Source of the DNA: Pseudovibrio axinellae
GTDB lineage: Bacteria > Pseudomonadota > Alphaproteobacteria > Rhizobiales > Stappiaceae
DNA length: 64,000 nt
Assembly: GCF_900110875.1 (NCBI RefSeq)
Contig: NZ_FOFM01000006.1
Coordinates: 248,001 to 312,000, forward strand
Direction: 5' to 3'
Within the stretch, counting starts at the first letter, position 1, and the number at the start of each line of letters is the position of its first letter. The translations under genes and the position numbers were made by a program. Below the pieces are notes generated by a model that saw nothing but the letters and a program-made list of their open reading frames with translations, did not search any database and had not been told where the DNA came from. This document shows, one piece after another, positions 43,767 to 52,225 of this stretch.

Positions 43767-45377
43767 CTATTTTTTTACAGGCCAGTAGAATACATCGGTG
43801 ATAGCGCCGCCTGGATTGAAGCCAGTTACACTTGCACCCATGGAGTTTTGCTCAATTTGCTGGAACATAACTGCAAATGGAGCCTCCTTCTGGAAGACCT
43901 TCTGGGCTTCAACATACATAGTTGCACGCTTCTCGCGGTCACTCTCCTGAACAGCTAGATCAGTCAAAACGGTCAGGTCTTTTGCTGGGTAAGCATTACG
44001 CCATGCCAGCTTGCCCGTCAGCTTGGCTTCATCTGAGTTGTTCGGGTTGTTTGCAAAGGTATCAGCATTTGTATGCGGATCCGGGTAGTCTGGTCCCCAT
44101 GCGCCAAGGTAGATCTGGAAGTCACGCGCGCGGTAACGACCAAGGATCTGTTTACCGGTGCCCTGCGAGATGGAAGCACGAATACCTGCCTGGCCAAACG
44201 TATTTTGCAGGCTCTGCGCAATCTCTACACGTTCAGTCACGTTACGGACAATGAACTCAACATCAAAACCATCAGCATAGCCAGCCTGCTCCAAAAGCTC
44301 TTTCGCCTTTGCAACATTCAAGGAGTAAGGCGTATCCTTCAGTTCACCCATATAGGTCTGTGGAAGGAACGCTTGTTGAATAGTGTACTGCCCCTTCAGG
44401 AAAGAGCCAGCCATGCCTTTGTAGTCGACAAGGTACTTCAGCGCTTCAGCAACCTTCGGATGGGAAAGTGCCTTATCCTTCTGGTTGAACGAAATGTACA
44501 TCAGCCGGCCACGCAGCGTGTCTTCTACCTTAAGGTCTTCATTGGTAGAAATCGCAGCAATGTCTTCAGGAGACAGGTGACGGGCAACATCAACGTCGCC
44601 TTTTTCCAACATCAAACGCTGAGAGGCAGATTCTGCGACATGGCGTACAATAACGCGCTTCATCGCAACTTCACCGCGCCAGTATCCAGGAACAGCAGTC
44701 AGTGAGTAGGACTCACTTGGCTTCCAGTTCTGCAGTTTAAACGCCCCGGAACCCGCTGAGTTTGTTTTCAGCCAGCCATTCCCCCAGTCGCCGTCAACTT
44801 CGTTGGACTTGACCAGCTCACTATCCACGATAGAAGCGATCGCAGAGGTGAAACAGTTCAGCACGAATGACGGCGCATATTTCTTGTCAGTGGTGATCTG
44901 GAACGTGTTCTCATCAACGGCTTTGATTGTCTCGCTCATGTTCTCAGGCGTGAAACCAAATTGCGTCAGGATGAAAGACGGCGTTTTCTTCATCGCGACG
45001 GCGCGGCGCAGGCTGTACTCAGCATCCTTCGCAGTGACTGCGTTACCAGAGTGGAACTTGATGCCTTCGCGCATCTTAAAAGTAAAAGTCTTCCCGTCCT
45101 CTGAGATCTCCCAGCTGGTCGCCAGCCCTGGCTCATAACCTTTTGCCAGATCAGATGGATTTAACTGCACCAAACGATCATAAATATTGTTCACCATATC
45201 CATGCCAGAAAACTCAAACATTTCCTGCGGATCGAGAGAAATGAGGTCATCAATACGGTCAGCAACGATAAGCATGCTTGGAGGTGTGGCAGCTCCAGCT
45301 TCAGTGATAACGCCTGAAATTGGCATGGCAACACTTGCAGCAAGTGCAAGCGAAAGAAGACTACGCTTAAATTTCAT
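43767..45377 (-). CDS. Peptide/nickel-type ABC transporter binding protein (family 5)
   Basis: A 536-residue periplasmic binding protein with a signal peptide (about 1-29, cleavage near AGA-AT). SBP family 5 features include LDPQEMFEFSGMDMVNNIYDRLVQLNP, LATSWEISEDGKTFTFKMREGIKFHSGNAVTAKDAEYSLRRAV and YMGELKDTPYSLNVAKAKELLEQAGYADG. The ligand, a short peptide, an opine-like compound or a metal chelate, cannot be read from sequence. First gene of the operon, preceded by a leader with repeated GTGAAG/CTTCAC motifs. Confidence 0.92.
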   Translation of the reverse strand: MKFKRSLLSLALAASVAMPISGVITEAGAATPPSMLIVADRIDDLISLDPQEMFEFSGMDMVNNIYDRLVQLNPSDLAKGYEPGLATSWEISEDGKTFTFKMREGIKFHSGNAVTAKDAEYSLRRAVAMKKTPSFILTQFGFTPENMSETIKAVDENTFQITTDKKYAPSFVLNCFTSAIASIVDSELVKSNEVDGDWGNGWLKTNSAGSGAFKLQNWKPSESYSLTAVPGYWRGEVAMKRVIVRHVAESASQRLMLEKGDVDVARHLSPEDIAAISTNEDLKVEDTLRGRLMYISFNQKDKALSHPKVAEALKYLVDYKGMAGSFLKGQYTIQQAFLPQTYMGELKDTPYSLNVAKAKELLEQAGYADGFDVEFIVRNVTERVEIAQSLQNTFGQAGIRASISQGTGKQILGRYRARDFQIYLGAWGPDYPDPHTNADTFANNPNNSDEAKLTGKLAWRNAYPAKDLTVLTDLAVQESDREKRATMYVEAQKVFQKEAPFAVMFQQIEQNSMGASVTGFNPGGAITDVFYWPVKK

Positions 45378-45694
45378 TTAAAGATGCTCCCCTATTTTAT
45401 AAGGCCTTCACAGCACTGTCCCAGTGAAGACAAAATATTTGTGAAGGCATACAAATACCGCCACTGATTAAATTGTTTCACTTTTTAAATAACCGAACAA
45501 GTACCCTGGGTTGAGCAGCTTCAAAGACTGCCCTTCAATACCCCTCTCTTCTCCCTCGATTTTCTAGCTCGTCTTGCTGCTTTCACCGCACATAAAACGC
45601 TGCCTTATGCGCCTGTCAGTTGCTGTCGCAATCCTGCAATGGTAGGTGATATTTCAATGATTTAATCGTTTGAATATGAGGCTATACCACCCCC
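45378..45694. other. Upstream region of the peptide transporter operon
   Basis: No gene recognised. GCCTTCAC at 45404-45411 and GTGAAGGC at 45441-45448 form an 8-nt inverted repeat, with a further GTGAAG at 45424-45429, all within the likely leader of the binding protein gene. Confidence 0.4.
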
Positions 45695-45726
45695 AAAAAG
45701 AAAACGCCGCGCACAAGGCGCAGCGT
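45695..45726 (-). terminator. Terminator of the sugar transport operon
   Basis: Read on the minus strand, ACGCTGCGC and GCGCGGCGT pair (one mismatch) around CTTGT and are followed by TTTTCTTTTT. It lies about 50 nt after the stop of the ATPase gene. Confidence 0.75.
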
Positions 45727-45773
45727 AAAAGTAAAATGCCAATTTGGAGTGAGGTTGTGACAAAATTTATTTG

Positions 45774-46901
45774 TCACGCGCCTTCAAGAGCACCCGTCTT
45801 TTTTGGTTGCCCCAACGGCATAACCTTGGAAACCGCGAATCCGTCACCACGAAACACCTGTGCGTGCTCACGATCGAATTTCACCAAACAGCTTTCTCCG
45901 GCCCGAACCTGCGCATCGCCCCGTCCCTGAACGGTGATCAAAGCCCCGTTAGAAAGACGCATATGCAAGAAGTGGCTCTCGCCCAGTTCTTCGATAACTT
46001 CAATTTTGCCAGAAAGATCGCCCGTTGTACCGGCCCCAAGGTGTTCAGGGCGGATCCCGTATTCAATGCGCTCGCCAACGCTCAGGCCATCAGGCACGAC
46101 GTCAACCTTTACGGGTTCAGACCCAGCCACAGAAACCTCAACACCGCTCTCAGCCACAGAGACGACCGTTGCCTCAATAAAATTCATCTTTGGAGAGCCA
46201 ATGAAACCTGCCACAAACTTATTGCGCGGTCGGTGATAAAGCTCCAGCGGAGAGCCAACCTGCTCAATGCGCCCAGCGTTCAGCACGACAATCCGGTCTG
46301 CAAGCGTCATGGCTTCCACCTGATCGTGGGTGACGTAAACCATGGTCGCGTCCATATCCTGATGCAGCTTGGCAATCTCGATGCGCATCTGCACGCGCAA
46401 AGAGGCATCAAGGTTGGAAAGTGGCTCATCAAACAGGAAGACTTTAGGGTTGCGGACAATCGCACGCCCAATCGCAACACGCTGGCGCTGTCCACCAGAA
46501 AGCTGCTTGGGTTGGCGTTCGAGCAATGGTGTAAGCTCAAGAATGCGAGCAGCCTCCATCACCTTGTCTTTAATATCCTTTTTCGAGTGCTTTGAAAGCT
46601 GAAGCCCAAAAGCCATGTTCTCATAAACACTCATATGCGGATAAAGCGCGTAGCTTTGGAACACCATGGCAATTCTGCGTTCCTTAGGGGAGCACTGGTT
46701 TACCAGCTCCCCATCAATGAACATCTCACCATCAGAAATATCCTCAAGCCCGGCAATCAGGCGCAGCAAGGTTGACTTGCCACAGCCCGAAGGCCCAACA
46801 AAGACGATCAGCTCACGGTCTTTGATCTGCAAATCAACACCGTGAATGATCCGGGTTGACCCGAAATCCTTGACGATACCCTTTAGTGTTACATCTGCCA
46901 T
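45774..46901 (-). CDS. Sugar ABC transporter ATPase (MalK/UgpC/ThuK type)
   Basis: A 375-residue ATPase with GPSGCGKST, the signature LSGGQRQRVAIGRAIVR, VFLFDEPLSNLDASLR and VTHDQVEAM, followed by a C-terminal TOBE/OB region (about 240-375) typical of MalK-like subunits that serve carbohydrate importers. It is the last gene of the operon, 15 nt after the alpha-glucosidase gene, and supplies energy for the two permeases upstream. Confidence 0.93.
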   Translation of the reverse strand: MADVTLKGIVKDFGSTRIIHGVDLQIKDRELIVFVGPSGCGKSTLLRLIAGLEDISDGEMFIDGELVNQCSPKERRIAMVFQSYALYPHMSVYENMAFGLQLSKHSKKDIKDKVMEAARILELTPLLERQPKQLSGGQRQRVAIGRAIVRNPKVFLFDEPLSNLDASLRVQMRIEIAKLHQDMDATMVYVTHDQVEAMTLADRIVVLNAGRIEQVGSPLELYHRPRNKFVAGFIGSPKMNFIEATVVSVAESGVEVSVAGSEPVKVDVVPDGLSVGERIEYGIRPEHLGAGTTGDLSGKIEVIEELGESHFLHMRLSNGALITVQGRGDAQVRAGESCLVKFDREHAQVFRGDGFAVSKVMPLGQPKKTGALEGA

Positions 46902-46916
46902 GGTATTGCCCTCAGC

Positions 46917-48581
46917 TTAGTTCTTAGAGATTTGCAAGTAAGCCACTTGCCAAGCTGGCAGGGTGAGCGCCTCGCCGTCCATTCCAGCACTAAATCCATG
47001 CCCGTCCAGTAAAGTAGAAGAGCTGTACGCTCCCAGTGCAACACTCATAGGCTCATTCGTCAGGTTAAAGACGCAAAGCATTTTCTCTCCCTCATACTCA
47101 CGTACAAACGCCAGAACGTCCTCTCCCAGATCAACAAACTCCAAAGACCCTTTCTGCAGCACTTTCCGGCCCTTACGCCAATGAAGGTATTTTGCAGTCC
47201 GGCGCATGGCAGAGGTCTCATCACCAGCCTGCACTTCGGCACAGTGCTCCAGATGTTCGCCAGCCATTGGCAGCCATGGCTTGCCAGAGGTAAACCCGCC
47301 ATCTTTGGTCCATGCAATCGGCGTACGACACCCATCGCGGCCCTTAAACTCAGGCCAGAACTCAATTCCATATGGATCTTGCAGCTCTTCAAAAGCAACA
47401 TCAGCTTCCTTAAAGCCCAGCTCTTCTCCCTGATAGATACAGGGGCTGCCGCGTAATGAAGCGCTCAAAGCCATCAGAACAGGCGTTGCAACCTGCGGAT
47501 CAACACCCTCCGGCAACCGCGAGCCCATGCGCTTCACATCGTGGTTGGACATCGCCCAGCTAGGCCAGCCGTCAGTTACAACCTCCTGCAGCTTCGCGAC
47601 ACGTTCGCGCACATATTGGGCGGTTGGCGTACCGGAAAGCAGGTCAAAACTATACGCCATATGCAGACGGTTGTTGCCGCTGGTATATTGCGCCATAACT
47701 TGGCTTGCTTCGTGCCCGGCCCCAATTTCGCCAACAGTCGTGGTGTTGGGAAACTCATCCATCACACCGCGCAAACGCTCAAGAAATGTCAGGTTCTCAG
47801 GCTGGGTCTTGTCAAACTTGTGATCCTGGAATGCATAAGGGTTAACGCCCATCACATCAGCGAGACTGTCGGGGTCGCCGTAAGGTGGGTTATCACGCAA
47901 CTGTTTATCATGAACATAAAAGTTCACGGTATCCAGACGGAAGCCATCAACACCCAGCTCCAGCCAGAATCGGCCCGCATCAAGCACTGCCTGCTGGACT
48001 TCCTCACAATGGAAATTCAGGTCAGGCTGTGACCGCAGGAAGTTATGCAAATAGTATTGGCAACGTCGGCTATCCCACTGCCATGCGGACCCACCAAAAA
48101 GGGAAAGCCAGTTGTTTGGCGCAGACCCATCGGCTTTAGGATCGGCCCACACATACCAGTCAGACTTACTATTGGTCTTGTTGCGACGACTTTCCTTAAA
48201 CCACTCATGCTCTTCTGATGTATGCGAGATCACCAGGTCGATCAAAACACGAAGGCCCATTTCATGTGCTTTGCTCACCAGCGCTTTAAAGTCATCCAGT
48301 GTTCCGAACATCGGATCAACCGCTTCATAGTCGGACACGTCATACCCAAAGTCCGCCATGGGAGACTTCATGAAAGGAGAAATCCAGATCGCATCTGCGC
48401 CCAGCTGTGAAATATACTCCAGACGCCCTGTGATTCCAGGAAGATCACCAATGCCATCACCGTTGCTATCGGCAAAAGAACGTGGGTAGATCTGATAGAT
48501 GACAGCGCCCCGCCACCAATCTTGATCATTGGCCAGAACCTGATGGCTTGTGTTTTTGTTGATTGGGGTTGAAAGGTTCAT
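46917..48581 (-). CDS. Alpha-glucosidase, GH13 family
   Basis: A 554-residue cytoplasmic GH13 enzyme that splits imported alpha-glucosides. Ordered motifs are VIYQIYPRSFADSNGDGIGDLPGI, DLVISHTSEEHEWF, the nucleophile in VDGFRLDTVNF (D217), acid/base in TTVGEIGAG (E285) and the transition-state Asp in SNHDVKR (D348). The short QYYLHNFLRSQPDLNF segment is typical of alpha-glucosidases rather than trehalose synthase. ATG at 48579-48581, six nt after the permease stop, was chosen; the longer frame reads back through the permease gene. Within a trehalose/maltose-type transport operon, the likely job is intracellular cleavage of the disaccharide. Confidence 0.93.
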   Translation of the reverse strand: MNLSTPINKNTSHQVLANDQDWWRGAVIYQIYPRSFADSNGDGIGDLPGITGRLEYISQLGADAIWISPFMKSPMADFGYDVSDYEAVDPMFGTLDDFKALVSKAHEMGLRVLIDLVISHTSEEHEWFKESRRNKTNSKSDWYVWADPKADGSAPNNWLSLFGGSAWQWDSRRCQYYLHNFLRSQPDLNFHCEEVQQAVLDAGRFWLELGVDGFRLDTVNFYVHDKQLRDNPPYGDPDSLADVMGVNPYAFQDHKFDKTQPENLTFLERLRGVMDEFPNTTTVGEIGAGHEASQVMAQYTSGNNRLHMAYSFDLLSGTPTAQYVRERVAKLQEVVTDGWPSWAMSNHDVKRMGSRLPEGVDPQVATPVLMALSASLRGSPCIYQGEELGFKEADVAFEELQDPYGIEFWPEFKGRDGCRTPIAWTKDGGFTSGKPWLPMAGEHLEHCAEVQAGDETSAMRRTAKYLHWRKGRKVLQKGSLEFVDLGEDVLAFVREYEGEKMLCVFNLTNEPMSVALGAYSSSTLLDGHGFSAGMDGEALTLPAWQVAYLQISKN

Positions 48582-48586
48582 TCCAG

Positions 48587-49414
48587 TTATCCTTTGACCG
48601 CGCCAGCTGTCAGGCCCGCAACGATTTTCCGTTGAAATACAAGTACAAGAACCACGATAGGGACGGTTACAAGTACAGAAGCAGCCATGATATTGCCCCA
48701 TGGCAATTCATACTTAGATGCACCGGACATAAGCGCGATAGCCACCGGTACAGTGCGAACTTCGTTAGATAAGGTGAAGGTGAGCGCGAACAGGAACTCG
48801 TTCCATGCGCCAATAAAGGCCAGCAAACCTGTTGTGACCATGGCCGGCCACATCAAAGGCAGGAAGATCCGGCGCACGATGGTTAGGGGAGATGCGCCGT
48901 CCACGACAGCAGCTTCTTCCAGTTCTTTAGGCAACTCTTTCATAAAGGTCGTCAGCACCCAAACTGTAAACGGCAACGTCAACACGGTGTTGGGGATGAT
49001 CAGTCCGGGAAGCGAGTTGTAAAGCCCCATAGAGCGGATCAGCTCATACATGCCAGACAGGATCGCAACCTGTGGGAACATGGAGACTGACAGGATTGTC
49101 ATCAACAACAGGCCGCGCCCCCGAAAATGAACGCGAGCCAATGCATAAGAGGCCGTTACCGCAATTATGAGCGATAAAACCACGACAGACGTCGCAACAA
49201 TCACCGAGTTCAAAATGTTGCGGCCAAAGGGCTGTTCATTAAAGATGGCAAAGTAACTGCTAAGGTCGAAGCTGGTTGGCAATGCAGAAGGGTTAAACAA
49301 CTCCTGCCCACTTCTAAAGCTTGTGATAATTGCGTAGTAAAACGGAAAAACCGAGAACACCACCACCACAACAACAAGCGCATAAAAGAGAACGGTCTTC
49401 AGCTGTCGGTTCAT
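48587..49414 (-). CDS. Sugar ABC transporter permease (ThuG/MalG type)
   Basis: A 275-residue permease with six predicted membrane helices and the EAA loop LEEAAVVDGASPLTIVRRIFLPLMWPAMVTTGLLAFIGAWNEF, the standard MalG-type ending. The FPFYYAIITSFRSGQELF start is also typical. Its ATG overlaps the ThuF-like stop by 4 nt. Confidence 0.92.
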   Translation of the reverse strand: MNRQLKTVLFYALVVVVVVFSVFPFYYAIITSFRSGQELFNPSALPTSFDLSSYFAIFNEQPFGRNILNSVIVATSVVVLSLIIAVTASYALARVHFRGRGLLLMTILSVSMFPQVAILSGMYELIRSMGLYNSLPGLIIPNTVLTLPFTVWVLTTFMKELPKELEEAAVVDGASPLTIVRRIFLPLMWPAMVTTGLLAFIGAWNEFLFALTFTLSNEVRTVPVAIALMSGASKYELPWGNIMAASVLVTVPIVVLVLVFQRKIVAGLTAGAVKG

Positions 49415-50376
49415 GACTGCTCTCCTTCATTAAGTTTCAGCCCGCCAGCCATCACAGTCAAAGTTGTAAGCAGAGCAATCACGACAAACAGCAGGGTTGC
49501 CGCAGCCGAACCGTACCCGACCTCCTGAAAATCAACTAGTTGTTGTCTTGCATAAACTGACATGGACATGGTGGTGGAGGAGTTGGACGTCAAAACGTAA
49601 ATCAAGTCGAATACACGCAGCGCATCCAGACTGCGAAACACCACAGCAACCAAAATGGCAGGGCGGATCAGCGGAAGGGTCACTTTAAAGAACACACGTA
49701 CCGGGTGAATGCCGTCAACCTTGGCTGCCTCATAAATATCGCCCGGCAACATCTGAAGCGCTGCAAGCGTAAGCAACGCCATGAACGGTGTCGTCTTCCA
49801 CACGTCCACCATAATGACGGCCCACATTGCGGTGGAAGGGTCAGCAGTCCATGCAATCGGGTCAGAGATAAGCCCAACCCCCAAAAGAATTTCGTTAATC
49901 ACACCAAACTGATCATGAAGCATCCAGCTCCACATCTTGGCAGAAACAATTGTCGGGATCGCCCATGGAATGAGTACCGCAGCCCGAACGATACCGCGCC
50001 CTTTAAACTGCGCATTCAGCAGCAGCGCAACAAACAGCCCGATCAGCGTCTCAAGGCCAACGGATATGACCGAGAACCAAAGCGTATTCCAAACCGCATT
50101 CCACCAGTCAGGGTCAACCAGCACGCCATAGGCTTCGCCATCGTAATAGGAAAGGTAGTTCTCAAACCCGATAAACTGAGAGTGGCTCAAGTCTGTAAGG
50201 TTAGCATCGGTAAACCCGAGCCAGATGGTGCGGATAAGAGGCCATCCGGCAACAACGGCCAACGCAATCATCATGGGAGCGAGAAAGAGCCAAGCAGCGC
50301 GTAATCTGGCAGTACTCAGATTAGATCGCTTTGCCTTTCGTTGGCCAGAGCCATCCTGCTGCAGAGCAACGGTCAT
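49411..50376 (-). CDS. Sugar ABC transporter permease (ThuF/MalF type)
   Basis: A 321-residue permease. LRAAWLFLAPMMIALAVVAGWPLIRTIWLGFTDANL is characteristic of trehalose/maltose-type rhizobial permeases. The EAA loop is YEAAKVDGIHPVRVFFKVTLPLIRPAILVAVVFRSLDALRVFD. It follows the binding-protein gene after 113 nt that contain two hairpins, which may lower its expression relative to the binding protein. Confidence 0.92.
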   Translation of the reverse strand: MTVALQQDGSGQRKAKRSNLSTARLRAAWLFLAPMMIALAVVAGWPLIRTIWLGFTDANLTDLSHSQFIGFENYLSYYDGEAYGVLVDPDWWNAVWNTLWFSVISVGLETLIGLFVALLLNAQFKGRGIVRAAVLIPWAIPTIVSAKMWSWMLHDQFGVINEILLGVGLISDPIAWTADPSTAMWAVIMVDVWKTTPFMALLTLAALQMLPGDIYEAAKVDGIHPVRVFFKVTLPLIRPAILVAVVFRSLDALRVFDLIYVLTSNSSTTMSMSVYARQQLVDFQEVGYGSAAATLLFVVIALLTTLTVMAGGLKLNEGEQS

Positions 50377-50408
50377 GGGCTAACCCCCCGTTTCTTTATT
50401 TCTGGGAA

Positions 50409-50465
50409 ACTCCGAGAAAACGTCCCGGAGTCTGGTGCAGTGTTGCGCCCCGCAGGCCGCAACAC
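50409..50465 (-). repeat. Two intercistronic hairpins between binding protein and permease genes
   Basis: One stem pairs ACTCCG (50409-50414) with CGGAGT (50426-50431). The second, stronger, pairs GTGTTGCG (50440-50447) with CGCAACAC (50458-50465). Neither is followed by a T-run. Their place after a highly expressed binding-protein gene suggests 3' mRNA protection or partial termination, as in malE-malF. Confidence 0.65.
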
Positions 50466-50489
50466 AGATCACACGTCGTAACAGCTGAC

Positions 50490-51764
50490 TTACCAGCCTC
50501 TACGCTTAATGCGCTTCAGGTTCCTCTCAAGTTTCGCAAGAGAGGCGCTGGCTTCACTTTCACCGGAAAGCACGTCATGCACCGCATTGTAAAATGCATT
50601 GGAAACCTTGTTGTAGTTGGACCCCGTTGCTCGCGATGGCCGCGCAACAGCATTGGTGAAGGTATCCTTCAGCTGCCCCATAAACGGGCTTGCTTCCAGA
50701 ATATCTGCATCAGTGTAAAGTGCTGCAATTGTTGGGTTATACGAGCCTTCAATAGCGCGGCGTTTCTGCTCTTTTTTACTCGTCAGGTACATAACGAGAT
50801 CTGCTGCAATCTCAGGAGATTCAGAGTATTTGGAAACAGCAAGCTGCCAGCCACCCAGTGTACCGGTTTGTTTGCCCTCTTCACCACCTTTTGGCAAAGC
50901 CATCACACCGATTTTGTCCTTAACCGGGGAATCGTCAGCCTGCCCAAGTGACCACGCATAAGGCCAATTGCGCATAAACACCGCGTTACCAGATTGGAAC
51001 ACCCCGCGAGCATCTTCTTCCTGATAGGAAAGAACACCGCCGGGAGCAATGGTTCCGGTCCAGCTGGCCGCAAGCGTCAAAGCCTGAGCTGCCTTTTCGT
51101 TGTTGATGGTGATGTCACCTTGAGCGTTCACAACGGCACCACCACCAAAGCTGTCGATCCACTCAAGAGCGTCACAGGTTAGCCCCTCATAGGCTTTTGC
51201 CTGATAAACAAAGCCCCACATTTTGGAGTTCCCGGCAGCCCGTTCACCGTCTTGAATCATCTTCGCAGTCGCGGTCAAATCACCCCATGTTTTAGGAGCA
51301 TCAGCGCCATACTTTTCAAGCAAGTCTTTGCGGTAAAACAGCAAACCAGCATCGGTGTACCAAGGCATCGCAACCAGCTTACCCTGATAGGTATTGTTTG
51401 AGACGATAGGCTGGAAATGCTCTGCTTCTACACCATTGGAATAGGGTGCCAGATCAAGAAGGTGATTTCCTAAAATACCGGGCCAAATCACATCGATCAT
51501 GATGATATCAAGATCGGAGCCACCAGAACTCAAAATTTGCTGATAAAGAGCCAGCTGCTCTGTCGTGGATGTCGGAACAGAAAAGAGGCGAACTGTATTG
51601 CCAGTTGCTTCAGACCATTCCTCAACAGCCTGCTCGCAGATAGACTGTTCCTGACCAACACTACCACAAGAAATCGTCAGTTCAGCAGCCATTGCATAAC
51701 CAGCAACACCAGCTATACCAGCAAAACCAACAGCGGAACTCAATAATGTACGACGGATACCCAT
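50490..51764 (-). CDS. thuE: Sugar ABC transporter binding protein (ThuE-like, trehalose/maltose)
   Basis: A 424-residue family 1 solute-binding protein with a signal peptide ending near AMA-AEL (about residue 27). The start of the mature part, AELTISCGSVGQEQSICEQAVEEWSEATGNTVRLFSVPTSTTEQLALYQQIL, and DIIMIDVIWPGILGNHLLDL resemble Sinorhizobium ThuE, the trehalose/maltose/sucrose binding protein, rather than AglE. First gene of the operon SBP-permease-permease-alpha-glucosidase-ATPase. A LacI-type operator lies about 120 nt upstream. The symbol is by resemblance only. Confidence 0.88.
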   Translation of the reverse strand: MGIRRTLLSSAVGFAGIAGVAGYAMAAELTISCGSVGQEQSICEQAVEEWSEATGNTVRLFSVPTSTTEQLALYQQILSSGGSDLDIIMIDVIWPGILGNHLLDLAPYSNGVEAEHFQPIVSNNTYQGKLVAMPWYTDAGLLFYRKDLLEKYGADAPKTWGDLTATAKMIQDGERAAGNSKMWGFVYQAKAYEGLTCDALEWIDSFGGGAVVNAQGDITINNEKAAQALTLAASWTGTIAPGGVLSYQEEDARGVFQSGNAVFMRNWPYAWSLGQADDSPVKDKIGVMALPKGGEEGKQTGTLGGWQLAVSKYSESPEIAADLVMYLTSKKEQKRRAIEGSYNPTIAALYTDADILEASPFMGQLKDTFTNAVARPSRATGSNYNKVSNAFYNAVHDVLSGESEASASLAKLERNLKRIKRRGW

Positions 51765-51883
51765 AATGGGACGCCTCCCTGTTTCGTCCTTGGCCCTTCT
51801 TCAACGAATTCCCAATCGTTGTCGGCCAGTCTAACCCCTCCCAACCGAAGGGCTCCCCAAACACCGGTCATCTCATCAAGATT

Positions 51884-51899
51884 ACCAAAGCGCTTTGAG
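51884..51899. promoter_or_regulatory. LacI-type operator upstream of the sugar operon
   Basis: The palindrome CAAAGCGCTTTG (51886-51897) sits about 120 nt upstream of the binding-protein start and shares its core with the larger palindrome at 52091-52114. Confidence 0.75.
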
Positions 51900-52090
51900 C
51901 TAAAGAAGTTTAATCATCGGTCTAAGTCAATAGTAAAAAACCATAGAGGCCTTTTGCGAGAGGTGATATTCCTGCAAAATCTAACCCCCCAATATCCAAA
52001 AAATAGCTGATTTCTCTTATTCCTAGCCGCCCTTACTCGTGGTATTTTACGCCCTCTTGAAAGATATCAGTTTTCCACCGCCTCTTTTCA

Positions 52091-52114
52091 ATTTTCCAAA
52101 GCGCTTTGGAAAAT
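52091..52114. promoter_or_regulatory. 24-bp perfect palindromic LacI-type operator
   Basis: Half-site ATTTTCCAAAGC followed by its exact reverse complement, with the central CpG typical of LacI/GalR operators. It lies about 110 nt upstream of the LacI-family gene and probably mediates autoregulation and, with the second site 200 bp away, looping. Confidence 0.85.
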
Positions 52115-52225
52115 ACTCATATACCACTAGTTTTTCTTAGGTTTAATGACTAAACTTCTCACAAGCATGCGAGAGCAAAAGGGGCTATAAACAAGGCGCA
52201 TAGCAAGTTTGAGCCATTGAAAAAA

